From a virus: a DNA stretch of 22,691 bases. Location: positions 1 to 22,691 of IMG/VR virus record IMGVR_UViG_3300036832_000333. One strand, 5' to 3'. Positions 8,962 through 17,561 of this stretch are shown one piece after another. The notes under the pieces were generated by a model. The model was not told the DNA's origin. It did not search any database and was given only the letters and a program-made list of their open reading frames with translations. Both the position numbers and the translations under genes were made by a program. The first letter of the stretch is position 1. The number at the start of each line of letters is the position of its first letter.

Positions 8962-11900
8962 TGCCCATCCTTCTTTATCAAGGCATCGTTGCCGACACGC
9001 CGGTTAATCTGACAGACAAGATCAGGATTTCGGTTCCTGATATGAAGACCATGCCTCGTCAGGTATTTGGCCCGCTGCCGTTCGACCCGGTAGTCTCCGG
9101 GCAGGGTGGGACACGGCTCCCTAAGGCTGGAGACAGGGCTGTCGTCGGGGTAGAGGAGGCTACGGGCGAATCTTGGGTCTTAGGGTGGCATCGGGATGAT
9201 ACAACGCCCCCGCCGTATACAGAGGCGGGTGGTGGTGGCGCTCCTGGGCCTCCTGGCCCTACAGGTCCAACAGGGCCGCCGGGTTCTACAGGGTCAACGG
9301 GGGCTCAAGGACCTACAGGACCTACAGGGCCGACTGGACCAACTGGACCAACAGGTCCGAAGGGTGCTGACTCAACCGTACCTGGTCCAACAGGCCCACA
9401 GGGTCCTACGGGCGCAACTGGTGCGACAGGTCCGCAAGGGCCAGTTGGACCGATGATCTATGACAGTGATCAAATCGGTGTCATCAAGACCTGGTCGGGT
9501 GCAGTAATACCAACGAACTGGATGCTTGCTGATGGTCGAGCATTGCAGCGCTCCAGTTACCCGGATTTGTTTACAGCACTTGGTGGTACGTCGAGTCCTT
9601 GGGGACTGCCTGACTCAAACACTTTCAACATTCCTGACTTGCGCAGCAAGATGATTGTCTCTGCTAGTGCAACTGCACCCTCTGGCTTGACAGCGCGAGC
9701 ATTGGCTGCTGTGGGTGGCGTAGAAGGTGTAACGCTTGACGCAACTATGATCCCTGGTCATAGTCATAACTTCAACATCAACACCGGTTATGTCTCTAGT
9801 GATCACAGTCACTCTTTCAACGTAAACAGCGGTGGCGCAAGCGCTCGGCACAATCATAACCCACCTGGTGGACAGGGAAACTTTGTCACCGGACTACAAA
9901 CCGGATCGCCGATGACCGGCAAGTTGTTAGCTGGCGGTGCAACTTACGGTTGGGATTACTACTCGCCGACAGGTGTTGATAATCAAGACCACGCGCACAA
10001 CGTCAACGGTGGAACAGCCGGGATCAGCGCGAACCATTACCACAATGCTTCTGGTGGAACTGACAACGGTACTGGTGGAGGTGGCTCGCACAACAACATG
10101 CCTCCTTGGTGCGCCGTCGCCATGATCATCAAGGTACTTGGTACTTCGATCAACCCTGGTGGCGCGCTGCAAGGTGCTACAGGGCAACGTGGCGCCATCT
10201 GGTATATGTACAACGGTGCTGGCACTCCTGCTGCTGGCACGTTCGTCGGTGAACTCGATGGTGACTGGGCAATTCGCAAGTCTGACGGCGAGAACTTCCA
10301 GCGCGTCGGCGGGGTGTGGGTCGACCAGGGATTCACCAACCGTTCGACAGCAACGACGACTGCGGCACGGGCGTATCGAGTAGCAGCGTTGAGTACAACT
10401 GCCTCAGCTGCGATCAAAGTACCGCTTGATGGCCTTGATTTTGATGTGAGTAGCAATCTGTTCAATTCGGCTAGTGGTCGGTTCAACATTCCAACTGCTG
10501 GCAGTTATCAGATCGACGCGCAGGTTATGCTGAATCCAGGCGGCGGTGTTGCAAACGCAAACACTACTGTGGAAGCTTTGATTTATGTAAATGGGGCACA
10601 ACGCAGCGGTGGCACCAGAGTATCTAACGTGGATAATCAAGGTTATGCCTGCTCGGTAGCTACTGACGTCTTGCGACTGAATGCTGGTGACTACGTTGAG
10701 TTATACGTCTATGCGACCAGTGCGTGGCCGCTAGGTCCAATCAACAGCACTACTTGGAACTCAATGGCCGTAGCGTTGATCACCGCAGGATCAGGACCGC
10801 AAGGCGCTCGCGGTGCGCAGTGGTGGACTTACGCCGGTACTGGTACACCGGCTAGCAACGCTTTTCCAACTGCTATTGTCAATGACCTGTGCGTAAGAAC
10901 TTCAGACACTGAAGTCTTCGCGCTAACTGCCAGCGGCTGGGTGGATCAAGGTTACAAGGCCGGTGGTTCGATTGCCAGTACACCGGTGGTTGCGAAGGCG
11001 CGACGTAATGGTGGTGTGTCTTGCGCGGCCGGTTGGAACCGAATCCCGATGGATACGCTGGTGTTTGATACGGTGGGGTCGATAGCGAACACTAGCGCGG
11101 GTCGCCTGGTCGCGCCATATACGGGCTACTATCAGATAAACGCGCAGGCTGGTGAGAGTGGCGCAGTCGAGTTGCTAATGTTTATTGCCGTGGGAGGCTC
11201 TGCTCCTGAAACGAACGGTTTCCGTGGAACCAGATATTCGGGAGCAGGAAATAACAACGGTGTAGCGGCTGGGCACCTGTACCTGAACGCTGGTGACGCT
11301 GTCGATCTGTGGGTTTGGGTTGCTAGCGCCTGTACGCTGAGTAGCTCGAATCCCGATATGACGTGGATGACAATGGCGCTGGCTCAACCGGGTGTTGGAC
11401 CACAAGGCACTCGTTGGTTTTCGTACAGTGGCGCAGGAGTTCCGCCTGCCAATACGTTCACTGGTGAAACTGATGGCGATATGGCGATTCGCACTTCAGA
11501 CAGTGAAGTGTTCAAACGAATCAGTGGCGCATGGGTTGACCAGAATTGGAAGATGGCAGCGGGCGTCAACCAGACAGCTAGTGCTGCCCGTATGTACAGG
11601 TCAGCGGCATTTACACCAGCTGCTAATGCATGGACGAAAATTCCACTTGATACGGTTAGCTTTGATACAACTGGGGCAGGCATGGCATCTGTCGCCAACG
11701 GTCGAATCAACATTCTGACTGATGGTCTTTACCAGGTGGATGCTAACGTCTTTCAAAATGTAAGTGCGACGGGCACATACACGAACTACGGGGTACAGGT
11801 AGCTAAGAATGGTGTGACGTTCTTGCAGAACTACAACGGCCCGGCAATTGCCACTTATAGTGGGATGGCAGGTTCGGACAAGGTTCAATGCAAGGCCGGT

Positions 11901-13610
11901 GACTACTTGGAACTTTACATTGCAAGTAGCCAATCTGCCGCACTCAACACAGGACTATTCGTAAACTACTTGTCAGTCGCGTTGATCGCAGCTGGCCCCG
12001 GTCCACAAGGCCAACGCGGTTCAAACTGGTTTACGTACACTGGCGCGGGAACACCTGCTGCCGGTACGTTCACTGGTGAACTCAATGGCGATATGGCAGT
12101 TAGGGCATCTGATGGCGAAGTGTTCACTCGTGTTGCTGGTGCGTGGGTCGATCAGAACTGGAAGCAGTCAACCGGCATGGCTACGATGGATGCTATGCAC
12201 ATAGTTGGTAATCCTAACGAACCAGCATTCCAGAATGGTTGGGTCAACTACGATATTGCCAACTTCAATCCATGTGGCTTCCGTAAGTATCCAGACGGCA
12301 AGGTTAGGCTGAAGGGCCTAATCAAAAGCGGAACAGTCGGTGGGCCTCCTATATTCAATCTTCCTCCTGGGTATCGGCCAGTACGTGAGTCACTTCACGA
12401 ACCTGATAATGTAGGTTCGATAGCTGACTTGCGCGTTCGGATGAATGGCGACGTTTGTTTGAATACAGGTTCAAACGGTTGGCTGTCACTTGATGAAGTT
12501 GAGTTTGACACTGAGACAGTAACAACGTACGCAGTTGGGACTCGCGGGTCGAACTGGTTTGCGTATAGTGGGGCGGGTACGCCGCCGACTCCATCGTTCA
12601 CGAGCGAGATTGACAACGATATGGCGGTGCGTACTTCGGATAGTGAAGTGTTCAAGCGGATCGCCGGTATTTGGACTGACCAGTCTTACAAGGCGGGTTC
12701 AACTCTTACAACGATACCGACTGTTGCAGCGAAGGCATACTTGGCGGGCGCGTTCACCACAACCAATGCGATGCAGAAGGTTCCACTGGACACCCTAGCG
12801 TTCGATGTCTCTAATAACTTGTGGGACGCAACGAACAAACGCTTTGTTTGTCCGTCAACCGGTGTTTACCATGTCGATGCGAACCTGGCATGGGGTGCAT
12901 CCTCCTGGTCAGGGCGTTGTCTCGTGGCGGTGTACAAGAACGGACTTGAGGTTCTCCGTACCGATGGTTACCGGACAAGCGACGCTTCTGATTTTCGAAC
13001 ATTCACGTTCTCAGATGAGATTCGTTGTAACCAGGGTGACTACCTTGAGTTGTACGCATGGTCGGCAGTTGGATTCTCATTGCAGACGTCAAGTGGCATA
13101 ATGAGCTTCCTATCGGTTGCTCTTATCAACGCTAGTCAAGGACCGCAAGGACCACCTGGCCCTGGCCCTGGTGGTGCGGTGCAGCGCAACATTGGCAAGT
13201 ATGCAGGATACAGCAATATATCTGGCACCGCCAACTTCCTGGATGGAGCTGGTGGCGGCGGTGCTGGGAGTCCGCTGATCTTGACTGTTACGCCGACTGT
13301 GCCGTCATGGTGGGAAGTTAACTTCCAATGCGGGAACATTCTCGCGCTGACAGCTGCGTACTACTACACGCAGTTACAGATGATCATGTCGCCAGCAGAC
13401 CTTGATGGGATCGGTCTCTCTGACGGCGCGGTGATCACGCAGCATAGCCAGGTACAACAGTATGAGGGCCGTACATTTCAGCGCATTTACCGTCTGGCGG
13501 CGAACCAGACCTACACGATTACCCCTGGCCTCGCATGTCAGGGTGGTTCGTTTCAATACTACACCGCGCCGACGCACCTCTGGATTGAAGGTAAGTTATG
13601 GCCACAATAA
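8961..13610 (+). CDS. Spike/tail-fibre fusion: OB fold, collagen-like stalk, collar domain, jelly-roll repeats
   Basis: A 1549-residue protein. The ATG at 8961 overlaps the hub stop (TGATG); an in-frame start at 8898 would overlap the hub by over 60 bases. Residues 1-80 look like a gpV/gp5-type OB fold ([32 protein letters not shown]). Residues 94-165 are collagen-like G-X-Y repeats rich in GPT. Residues about 170-400 form a tail-collar domain with paired His motifs (GHSHN, DHSHS, RHNHN, DHAHN, NHYHN) and the closing SHNNMPP, as in T4 gp12 metal-binding fibres. Then come five short W-x-Y-x-G-x-G-x-P modules, each ending W-V/T-D-Q, alternating with C1q/TNF-like jelly-roll domains. One is replaced by a PPGYRP-type domain (about 12180-12520). 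A last domain ends in KLWPQ. It probably forms trimers and binds the host surface. Confidence 0.85.
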   Translation: MPILLYQGIVADTPVNLTDKIRISVPDMKTMPRQVFGPLPFDPVVSGQGGTRLPKAGDRAVVGVEEATGESWVLGWHRDDTTPPPYTEAGGGGAPGPPGPTGPTGPPGSTGSTGAQGPTGPTGPTGPTGPTGPKGADSTVPGPTGPQGPTGATGATGPQGPVGPMIYDSDQIGVIKTWSGAVIPTNWMLADGRALQRSSYPDLFTALGGTSSPWGLPDSNTFNIPDLRSKMIVSASATAPSGLTARALAAVGGVEGVTLDATMIPGHSHNFNINTGYVSSDHSHSFNVNSGGASARHNHNPPGGQGNFVTGLQTGSPMTGKLLAGGATYGWDYYSPTGVDNQDHAHNVNGGTAGISANHYHNASGGTDNGTGGGGSHNNMPPWCAVAMIIKVLGTSINPGGALQGATGQRGAIWYMYNGAGTPAAGTFVGELDGDWAIRKSDGENFQRVGGVWVDQGFTNRSTATTTAARAYRVAALSTTASAAIKVPLDGLDFDVSSNLFNSASGRFNIPTAGSYQIDAQVMLNPGGGVANANTTVEALIYVNGAQRSGGTRVSNVDNQGYACSVATDVLRLNAGDYVELYVYATSAWPLGPINSTTWNSMAVALITAGSGPQGARGAQWWTYAGTGTPASNAFPTAIVNDLCVRTSDTEVFALTASGWVDQGYKAGGSIASTPVVAKARRNGGVSCAAGWNRIPMDTLVFDTVGSIANTSAGRLVAPYTGYYQINAQAGESGAVELLMFIAVGGSAPETNGFRGTRYSGAGNNNGVAAGHLYLNAGDAVDLWVWVASACTLSSSNPDMTWMTMALAQPGVGPQGTRWFSYSGAGVPPANTFTGETDGDMAIRTSDSEVFKRISGAWVDQNWKMAAGVNQTASAARMYRSAAFTPAANAWTKIPLDTVSFDTTGAGMASVANGRINILTDGLYQVDANVFQNVSATGTYTNYGVQVAKNGVTFLQNYNGPAIATYSGMAGSDKVQCKAGDYLELYIASSQSAALNTGLFVNYLSVALIAAGPGPQGQRGSNWFTYTGAGTPAAGTFTGELNGDMAVRASDGEVFTRVAGAWVDQNWKQSTGMATMDAMHIVGNPNEPAFQNGWVNYDIANFNPCGFRKYPDGKVRLKGLIKSGTVGGPPIFNLPPGYRPVRESLHEPDNVGSIADLRVRMNGDVCLNTGSNGWLSLDEVEFDTETVTTYAVGTRGSNWFAYSGAGTPPTPSFTSEIDNDMAVRTSDSEVFKRIAGIWTDQSYKAGSTLTTIPTVAAKAYLAGAFTTTNAMQKVPLDTLAFDVSNNLWDATNKRFVCPSTGVYHVDANLAWGASSWSGRCLVAVYKNGLEVLRTDGYRTSDASDFRTFTFSDEIRCNQGDYLELYAWSAVGFSLQTSSGIMSFLSVALINASQGPQGPPGPGPGGAVQRNIGKYAGYSNISGTANFLDGAGGGGAGSPLILTVTPTVPSWWEVNFQCGNILALTAAYYYTQLQMIMSPADLDGIGLSDGAVITQHSQVQQYEGRTFQRIYRLAANQTYTITPGLACQGGSFQYYTAPTHLWIEGKLWPQ
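9240..9455 (+). repeat. Collagen-like G-X-Y coding repeat
   Basis: The DNA repeats short units of the form GGNCCNACN, coding for about 24 Gly-X-Y triplets, many of them GPT, with one interruption ([10 protein letters not shown]). This should form a triple-helical stalk between the OB fold and the collar domain. The synonymous sites vary between units, so the tract is old or under selection against slippage. Confidence 0.85.
10173..13136 (+). repeat. Five repeated fibre modules with jelly-roll domains
   Basis: Five copies of a module of about 50 residues start near 10173, 10794, 11398, 12000 and 12537. Each begins with a short G-x-x-G-x-R-G or similar link, then W-x-Y-x-G-x-G-T/V-P, an acidic N/D-D-M-A-V/I-R stretch, S-D-x-E-V-F and W-V-D-Q. 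Four are followed by a jelly-roll domain of about 140 residues with a shared core (KVPLD, F-D, G-x-Y-x-I/V-D-A, L-x-A-G-D-Y-V/L-E-L-Y, VALI). The fourth is followed by an unrelated domain. Parts of modules 3, 4 and 5 are also alike at the DNA level. Internal duplication followed by exchange is the likely origin. Confidence 0.75.
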
Positions 13611-13629
13611 TGAGAGGAGTGTAAGTCAG

Positions 13630-14145
13630 GTGCCGACCTACATCGTTTTCGTCGTCAACAAATCACCGACTGGCACGGTTCAGCCCGACCCGACGCCAAC
13701 CTGGGCGGTGCTTAAACAGGCCGATACGCCTGACGCCGCTGCTGAAGCGGTCGTCGCGCTCGGCGCGCTGCCAGCCAGCGACGAGGTTCACACCTGTGAT
13801 ACCTCAACCGAAGCAACTGTCCACTACGACATCAAGACCGCCGTTACCGTCACCCCCAAGCCTCCATCGGAATCACCGTCTGGACGACATATTGCCTCAG
13901 TCGACCCAAACACAGGACCGGAGGCAGGCGGCACTGAAATCACTTTGTCTGGCGGCGGGTTCACTAACATCGGCGGGGTCCGATTCGAGGGTGGAGGCAA
14001 TACTGGATGGGCACCTTCGTTTGAAGTAATTGATGACAGCACTATGACTTGTCTCACGCCAACAGGCGCAGGTGTAGTTGACGTGATTGCATTCAACGGC
14101 GATCCTGGAGATGCAACTCTAGCAGGAGGCTTTACTTACTCATGA
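13630..14145 (+). CDS. IPT/TIG (Ig-like) domain virion protein
   Basis: A 171-residue protein starting at GTG 13630, with GAGAGGAG about ten bases upstream. The open frame reaches back to 13462 inside the fibre gene, but nothing supports an earlier start. Residues about 90-171 form an IPT/TIG Ig-like domain: IASVDPNTGPEAGGTEITL, then GGGFTNIGGVRFEG, TMTCLTPTGAGVVDVIAFN and a final GGFTYS. The N-terminal 75 residues are not recognised and are joined to the Ig-like domain by a Pro/Ser-rich linker. Ig-like domains on phage particles are usually accessory surface modules that bind carbohydrate weakly. Its place between two fibre genes suggests a fibre-associated or baseplate-decorating role, which is inference. 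Confidence 0.75.
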   Translation: MPTYIVFVVNKSPTGTVQPDPTPTWAVLKQADTPDAAAEAVVALGALPASDEVHTCDTSTEATVHYDIKTAVTVTPKPPSESPSGRHIASVDPNTGPEAGGTEITLSGGGFTNIGGVRFEGGGNTGWAPSFEVIDDSTMTCLTPTGAGVVDVIAFNGDPGDATLAGGFTYS

Positions 14146-14167
14146 GCGAGGAGGCTGATATTCAGCA

Positions 14168-14989
14168 ATGACAATTCAATATACACCTAGGTTCCAACTT
14201 CCGTTCCCACAGAGAACTGATACGTCAGATGTGCCACGAGACATTGCTGCTCTGGCGAATTCCCTAGAGGCTCTAATCAATCAGCTGGTCCCTATTGGGG
14301 CGCTGCACCCTTGGACTGTTACTGCTCCGCCAGCAGGCTGGCTGGTCTGTGACGGATCGGCGCTTGCCCGCGCTGGAACCTACGCTGCCTTGTTCGCAGT
14401 GATCGGAACGACATACAACTTCGGAACTGTCGATCCCGCTAATTTCTGTCTCCCAAACCTTGCGGGCCGCGTTCCTATGGGCTCTGTGTCCGGGTCGCCA
14501 CTGGGACAATCCGGTGGTGCGTCATCTGTAACTCTTGGCATGACCCAGATTCCGTCTCATAGCCACGCGGGGTTCAGCGGCTATACCAACACCGACCACT
14601 ACCACACCGGCTCCATCTCGGGATCAGGGTCAGGGTCAGGAGGCACAAATGCCGCAACCGCTGACGGCAACGGCTATAACGCTCCGGTCTGCACCAACTC
14701 AGGCTGGGGCGGATTCACGCCGGGAGCATCATCGTCGGGTGGCAACTTCGCTAGGGCCGGAACCGCCAGCGTCGTCAACAGCAGTCTAAACCACGCACAT
14801 TCTTTCAGCGTAGCAGTAAGTGTGGGTGGTAGCATGAGTTCATATTGGCAGTCCTACATGCGCAACAGCGTCGATGGTAACAATAATGACCCTAACCATC
14901 GGCACAGCATCCCTGCTGAGGGTGGCGGCGGCTCGCACGAAAACATGCCGCCATACCAGGTTGTCAACTACATCATTAGGTATCAGTAG
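14168..14989 (+). CDS. Tail-collar domain fibre protein
   Basis: A 273-residue protein with ATG start; GAGGAGG lies about 14 bases upstream, longer than usual. Residues about 38-110 form the phage tail collar domain (IGALHPWTVTAPPAGWLVCDG, then YAALFAVIGTTYNFG, FCLPNLAGRVPMG). The rest is rich in Gly, Ser, Asn and His, with paired His motifs (SHSHAG, DHYHTG, NHAHSF, NHRHS) and a closing SHENMPPYQVVNYIIRY. That closing segment parallels the collar region of the preceding large fibre, so the two are probably paralogous. In T4 gp12 such His pairs bind metal along the trimer axis. A short receptor-binding fibre on the baseplate is the likely role. Confidence 0.85.
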   Translation: MTIQYTPRFQLPFPQRTDTSDVPRDIAALANSLEALINQLVPIGALHPWTVTAPPAGWLVCDGSALARAGTYAALFAVIGTTYNFGTVDPANFCLPNLAGRVPMGSVSGSPLGQSGGASSVTLGMTQIPSHSHAGFSGYTNTDHYHTGSISGSGSGSGGTNAATADGNGYNAPVCTNSGWGGFTPGASSSGGNFARAGTASVVNSSLNHAHSFSVAVSVGGSMSSYWQSYMRNSVDGNNNDPNHRHSIPAEGGGGSHENMPPYQVVNYIIRYQ

Positions 14990-15339
14990 TGACGACTTAC
15001 AATCAAAAGAAGGTACTCAATCCTCACCTGCGGCTGCCGTTGCAGTTCACCGGGGTGAACGGTGGCGCGCTCGTCAACGAACAAGATACTCCAGAAGACA
15101 TCGTTGATTGCATCAAAGCAGTTATCGCCTACCCAATCGGCGTTCGTCACGACATGCCGGAGTTCGGGATTCCTGACCTGGTCTTCAGGCAGGATAGCGC
15201 GACAAAGATTCAAGAGCTTCGTGATCACATCTCCGAGTGGGAGGAGCGCGCACAAATAGACACAGAAGGAGGCCCCTTGATTACAGACTCGATGATCTGG
15301 GATATCTTGGTAAAGGCAGGGGTGACGCAGGATGCCTGA
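14989..15339 (+). CDS. Baseplate wedge protein, gp25-like
   Basis: A 116-residue protein whose GTG overlaps the previous stop by one base (TAGTG). It has the gp25/GPW pattern: a loop with LPLQFTGVNGGALVNEQD, then a helix (EDIVDCIKAVIAYPIGVR), the conserved P-E-F-G-I-P-D-L and a D-x-x-x helix after it. Members of the family form the inner core of each baseplate wedge and nucleate the first sheath ring. Usual family length is 100-140 residues. It overlaps the following gpJ-like gene by 8 bases, the standard gp25-gp6 order. Confidence 0.88.
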   Translation: MTTYNQKKVLNPHLRLPLQFTGVNGGALVNEQDTPEDIVDCIKAVIAYPIGVRHDMPEFGIPDLVFRQDSATKIQELRDHISEWEERAQIDTEGGPLITDSMIWDILVKAGVTQDA

Positions 15340-16816
15340 TTACATCCTAGAACCGCTCGATACTGACGCCGAAGAAATCTTCCAGGGCTTCGTTGACTAC
15401 GTTAATCAGAGCTTCCCCGACTGGCAGCCGTCAGAGGGACAGCTTGATGTAATAATCGCTCGCTACTTCGCCATGCAGGCGGCCTTCACGGCAGATATGG
15501 CGACTCGTGTGCAGCGTGCCATCTTTCGATACTTTGGGAGCAGCTTGGCAGGAATCCCGCCATTGGCCGGCAGCCAATCGACTGCCATAGTTCACTTTGT
15601 GATCTTCGATGTAAATGTTCCGCCAGTCGACCATTTCCTGCCGCTTGGTACGCTCGTCGCCCTGACAAATGACAACGGCGACAGCATCGCGTTCTCGCTT
15701 ACGATTGATTTGGTTGCTCCAGCAGGGACTACTGAGTCTGAGATCGAAGTCCGGGCGCTCGACCTCGGTGAAGATGGCAACGGAATTACAGGAACCGTCG
15801 AGATGATTGAGCAGGTCGATTGGATCCAGACCGCCTGGGTAGTTGGGTATAGTGCGAACGGCTCAGACCCTGAAGATGACGACGTATACATTCAGCGTCT
15901 ATCCGACAACCTCGCCCTGATGGCGCCGAGGCCGATCCTTGCTGACGACTTCGCTGTTTTCGCACAGAATATACCAGGAGTCTGGCGAGCATCTGTGCTC
16001 GACAACTTCCGGCCCGGCACTCAGGAAGTACAGACTATCACGAGCAACTACACTGGCGGCACTTGGACGGCAAACTTCAACGGCCTCATAACAGCACCGA
16101 TTCCTGCCAAAGCAACCGCCGCTAATGTTCGTGACGCTATGGCTCTCCTGGCAAACTTCGACATTGAAGATGGTGACTTCGCCGGAGGCCCGCTCGGCAC
16201 CGCGCCGATCACAATCACCTATAAGGGCAAGTATGTGTACATGGATGTGCCAATGCTTACAGCCGTCACGAGCGGTTTGACGGGCGGTTCCGCGTTCACT
16301 ATTGTTGAGACCAAGAAGGGCACAGCATACGCTCTCGATATGGAGAACGCGATTGGCATCAGCGCCATCGATGAGTCTGGTAACCCGCTATCAGCGGAAG
16401 TCAAGGCTCAACTGATTGCATATCTTCAGAGCACCAGGGCGCAGAACTTCGTCATTACATACGTCGATCCTGCATACCATACGGTCGATGTGACGTATAC
16501 CGCACACGCGCTCCGCTATCAAGATCCAAACTCGGTCGAAACTGCTATCAACGGCTCTCTGGCGTACTACCTCGATCCTTCACAGTGGGGCATGTATCCG
16601 AACCAAGCACAGTCGCGTATCTGGAACCTGCAATCTATGGTTCGCTATCTTGAACTCACTACAATAATCGAGAATACCACTGGCGTCGATTACACATCGA
16701 GCCTGACATTCGCGCTCGATGGTGGCGCTATGAACTCTAGTGATAAGAGTTTCACTGGGCCATTCAGCCTGACTCGGCCTGGCAATTTTAACGGCACAAT
16801 CGTCCTTCCCACCTGA
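15332..16816 (+). CDS. Baseplate wedge protein, gp6/gpJ-like, with inserted structural module
   Basis: A 494-residue protein with ATG start, overlapping the gp25-like gene by 8 bases. The N-terminal region (PDWQPSEGQLDVIIARYFA and later ATRVQRAIFRYFG) and the segment around residues 130-215 (GTLVAL...FSLTIDLVAPAG, then DDDVYIQRLSDNLALMAPRP) match the baseplate J family. The family core resumes near residue 332 with NAIGISAIDESGNPL and a helix with AQLIAYLQ. Residues about 232-331 are an extra beta module (QTITSNYTGGTWTANFNG, AATAANVRDA-like helix, FAGGPLGTAPITITYKG, LTGGSAF) of a type common in phage structural proteins. The product forms the dimer that links neighbouring baseplate wedges. 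Confidence 0.87.
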   Translation: MPDYILEPLDTDAEEIFQGFVDYVNQSFPDWQPSEGQLDVIIARYFAMQAAFTADMATRVQRAIFRYFGSSLAGIPPLAGSQSTAIVHFVIFDVNVPPVDHFLPLGTLVALTNDNGDSIAFSLTIDLVAPAGTTESEIEVRALDLGEDGNGITGTVEMIEQVDWIQTAWVVGYSANGSDPEDDDVYIQRLSDNLALMAPRPILADDFAVFAQNIPGVWRASVLDNFRPGTQEVQTITSNYTGGTWTANFNGLITAPIPAKATAANVRDAMALLANFDIEDGDFAGGPLGTAPITITYKGKYVYMDVPMLTAVTSGLTGGSAFTIVETKKGTAYALDMENAIGISAIDESGNPLSAEVKAQLIAYLQSTRAQNFVITYVDPAYHTVDVTYTAHALRYQDPNSVETAINGSLAYYLDPSQWGMYPNQAQSRIWNLQSMVRYLELTTIIENTTGVDYTSSLTFALDGGAMNSSDKSFTGPFSLTRPGNFNGTIVLPT

Positions 16817-16833
16817 GGAACCTTTCACCGAAT

Positions 16834-17502
16834 ATGTCTAACGGTAGCCTTCCTGATATCTACCCGAACAACATCGGCGACGAGGCTTGCTATGTAGACT
16901 TCGCTCCGATCATTGATATGTACGGCGATACTGATGGAGCGCTGTGCACTTATCTACACGGCATCGCTTTGATGTATAAGCAGGTCGATGATATCGCTCA
17001 GGATGGTCCGAACGACGAGCCTGGCTGGTCACAAATCTTCGACCTATCCAGAGCTAAGACTGGGTGGCTACCTTGGACCGGACAGCTTGTAGGATACTCT
17101 GTACCGGCGCAGCCGAGCAACCAGAGTCTTGAAGATTACGATGCCAATCAGCGCGAACGAGTCATTACAAGATCGGCTTACCGGCGCGGCGAGATCGCTA
17201 TGTTGTTCGACATCATCGATGAGCAGCTTAACCCACCAAAGCGGGTCATCATCCTAGAGCGCAACGGCGGCGATCCATATGCCATTCAGGTCTATGTGAT
17301 TATAGACGACATAGCCACGAGTCAGGCTGAGGTGATTAGAGCCGCTCTATCGCAGAAGGTGGCTGGGCTGCTTATGAACGTTAGTTTCTTCAACGCATCT
17401 GATAAAACATACGATGTGTTAATAGCCGTCACAGTTACCTATCAAGGCGTCCTTGACAACTACCCGACGTATCAGGATGTCTATGCTAATATTCACCCAT
17501 AA
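16834..17502 (+). CDS. Baseplate / tail protein, P2 gpI-like
   Basis: A 222-residue protein with ATG start, 17 bases after the wedge gene; the AGGAA at the previous stop could serve as ribosome binding site. The segment TGWLPWTGQLVGY, followed by a helix with R-E-R-V-I and RRGEIAMLFDIIDEQL, then VIILERNGGDPYAIQVYVI, fits the tail protein I family, which joins the J-type wedge protein to fibres. It comes directly after the gpJ-like gene, as gpI does in P2. It is the last gene of the plus-strand structural block. The call rests on this pattern and order. Confidence 0.72.
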   Translation: MSNGSLPDIYPNNIGDEACYVDFAPIIDMYGDTDGALCTYLHGIALMYKQVDDIAQDGPNDEPGWSQIFDLSRAKTGWLPWTGQLVGYSVPAQPSNQSLEDYDANQRERVITRSAYRRGEIAMLFDIIDEQLNPPKRVIILERNGGDPYAIQVYVIIDDIATSQAEVIRAALSQKVAGLLMNVSFFNASDKTYDVLIAVTVTYQGVLDNYPTYQDVYANIHP

Positions 17503-17532
17503 GGTCTTTGATGACCTAGCCACAAATTGGGC

Positions 17533-17561
17533 TTGCAATTTAAAGTGGCCGGTGCTACGCT
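17533..17561 (+). promoter_or_regulatory. Weak candidate promoter for the intergenic RNA
   Basis: TTGCAA at 17533-17538 and TACGCT at 17556-17561 are separated by 17 bases, and would start transcription near 17568, at the first bases of the structured region. Each box matches the vegetative consensus only partly (4/6 and 3/6). The RNA may instead be the processed 3' end of the late operon transcript. Confidence 0.2.

Noticed and set aside
9240-9455. CRISPR-like or tandem non-coding repeat
   Set aside because: The short repeat units are in frame, have no spacers and encode collagen-like G-X-Y triplets.
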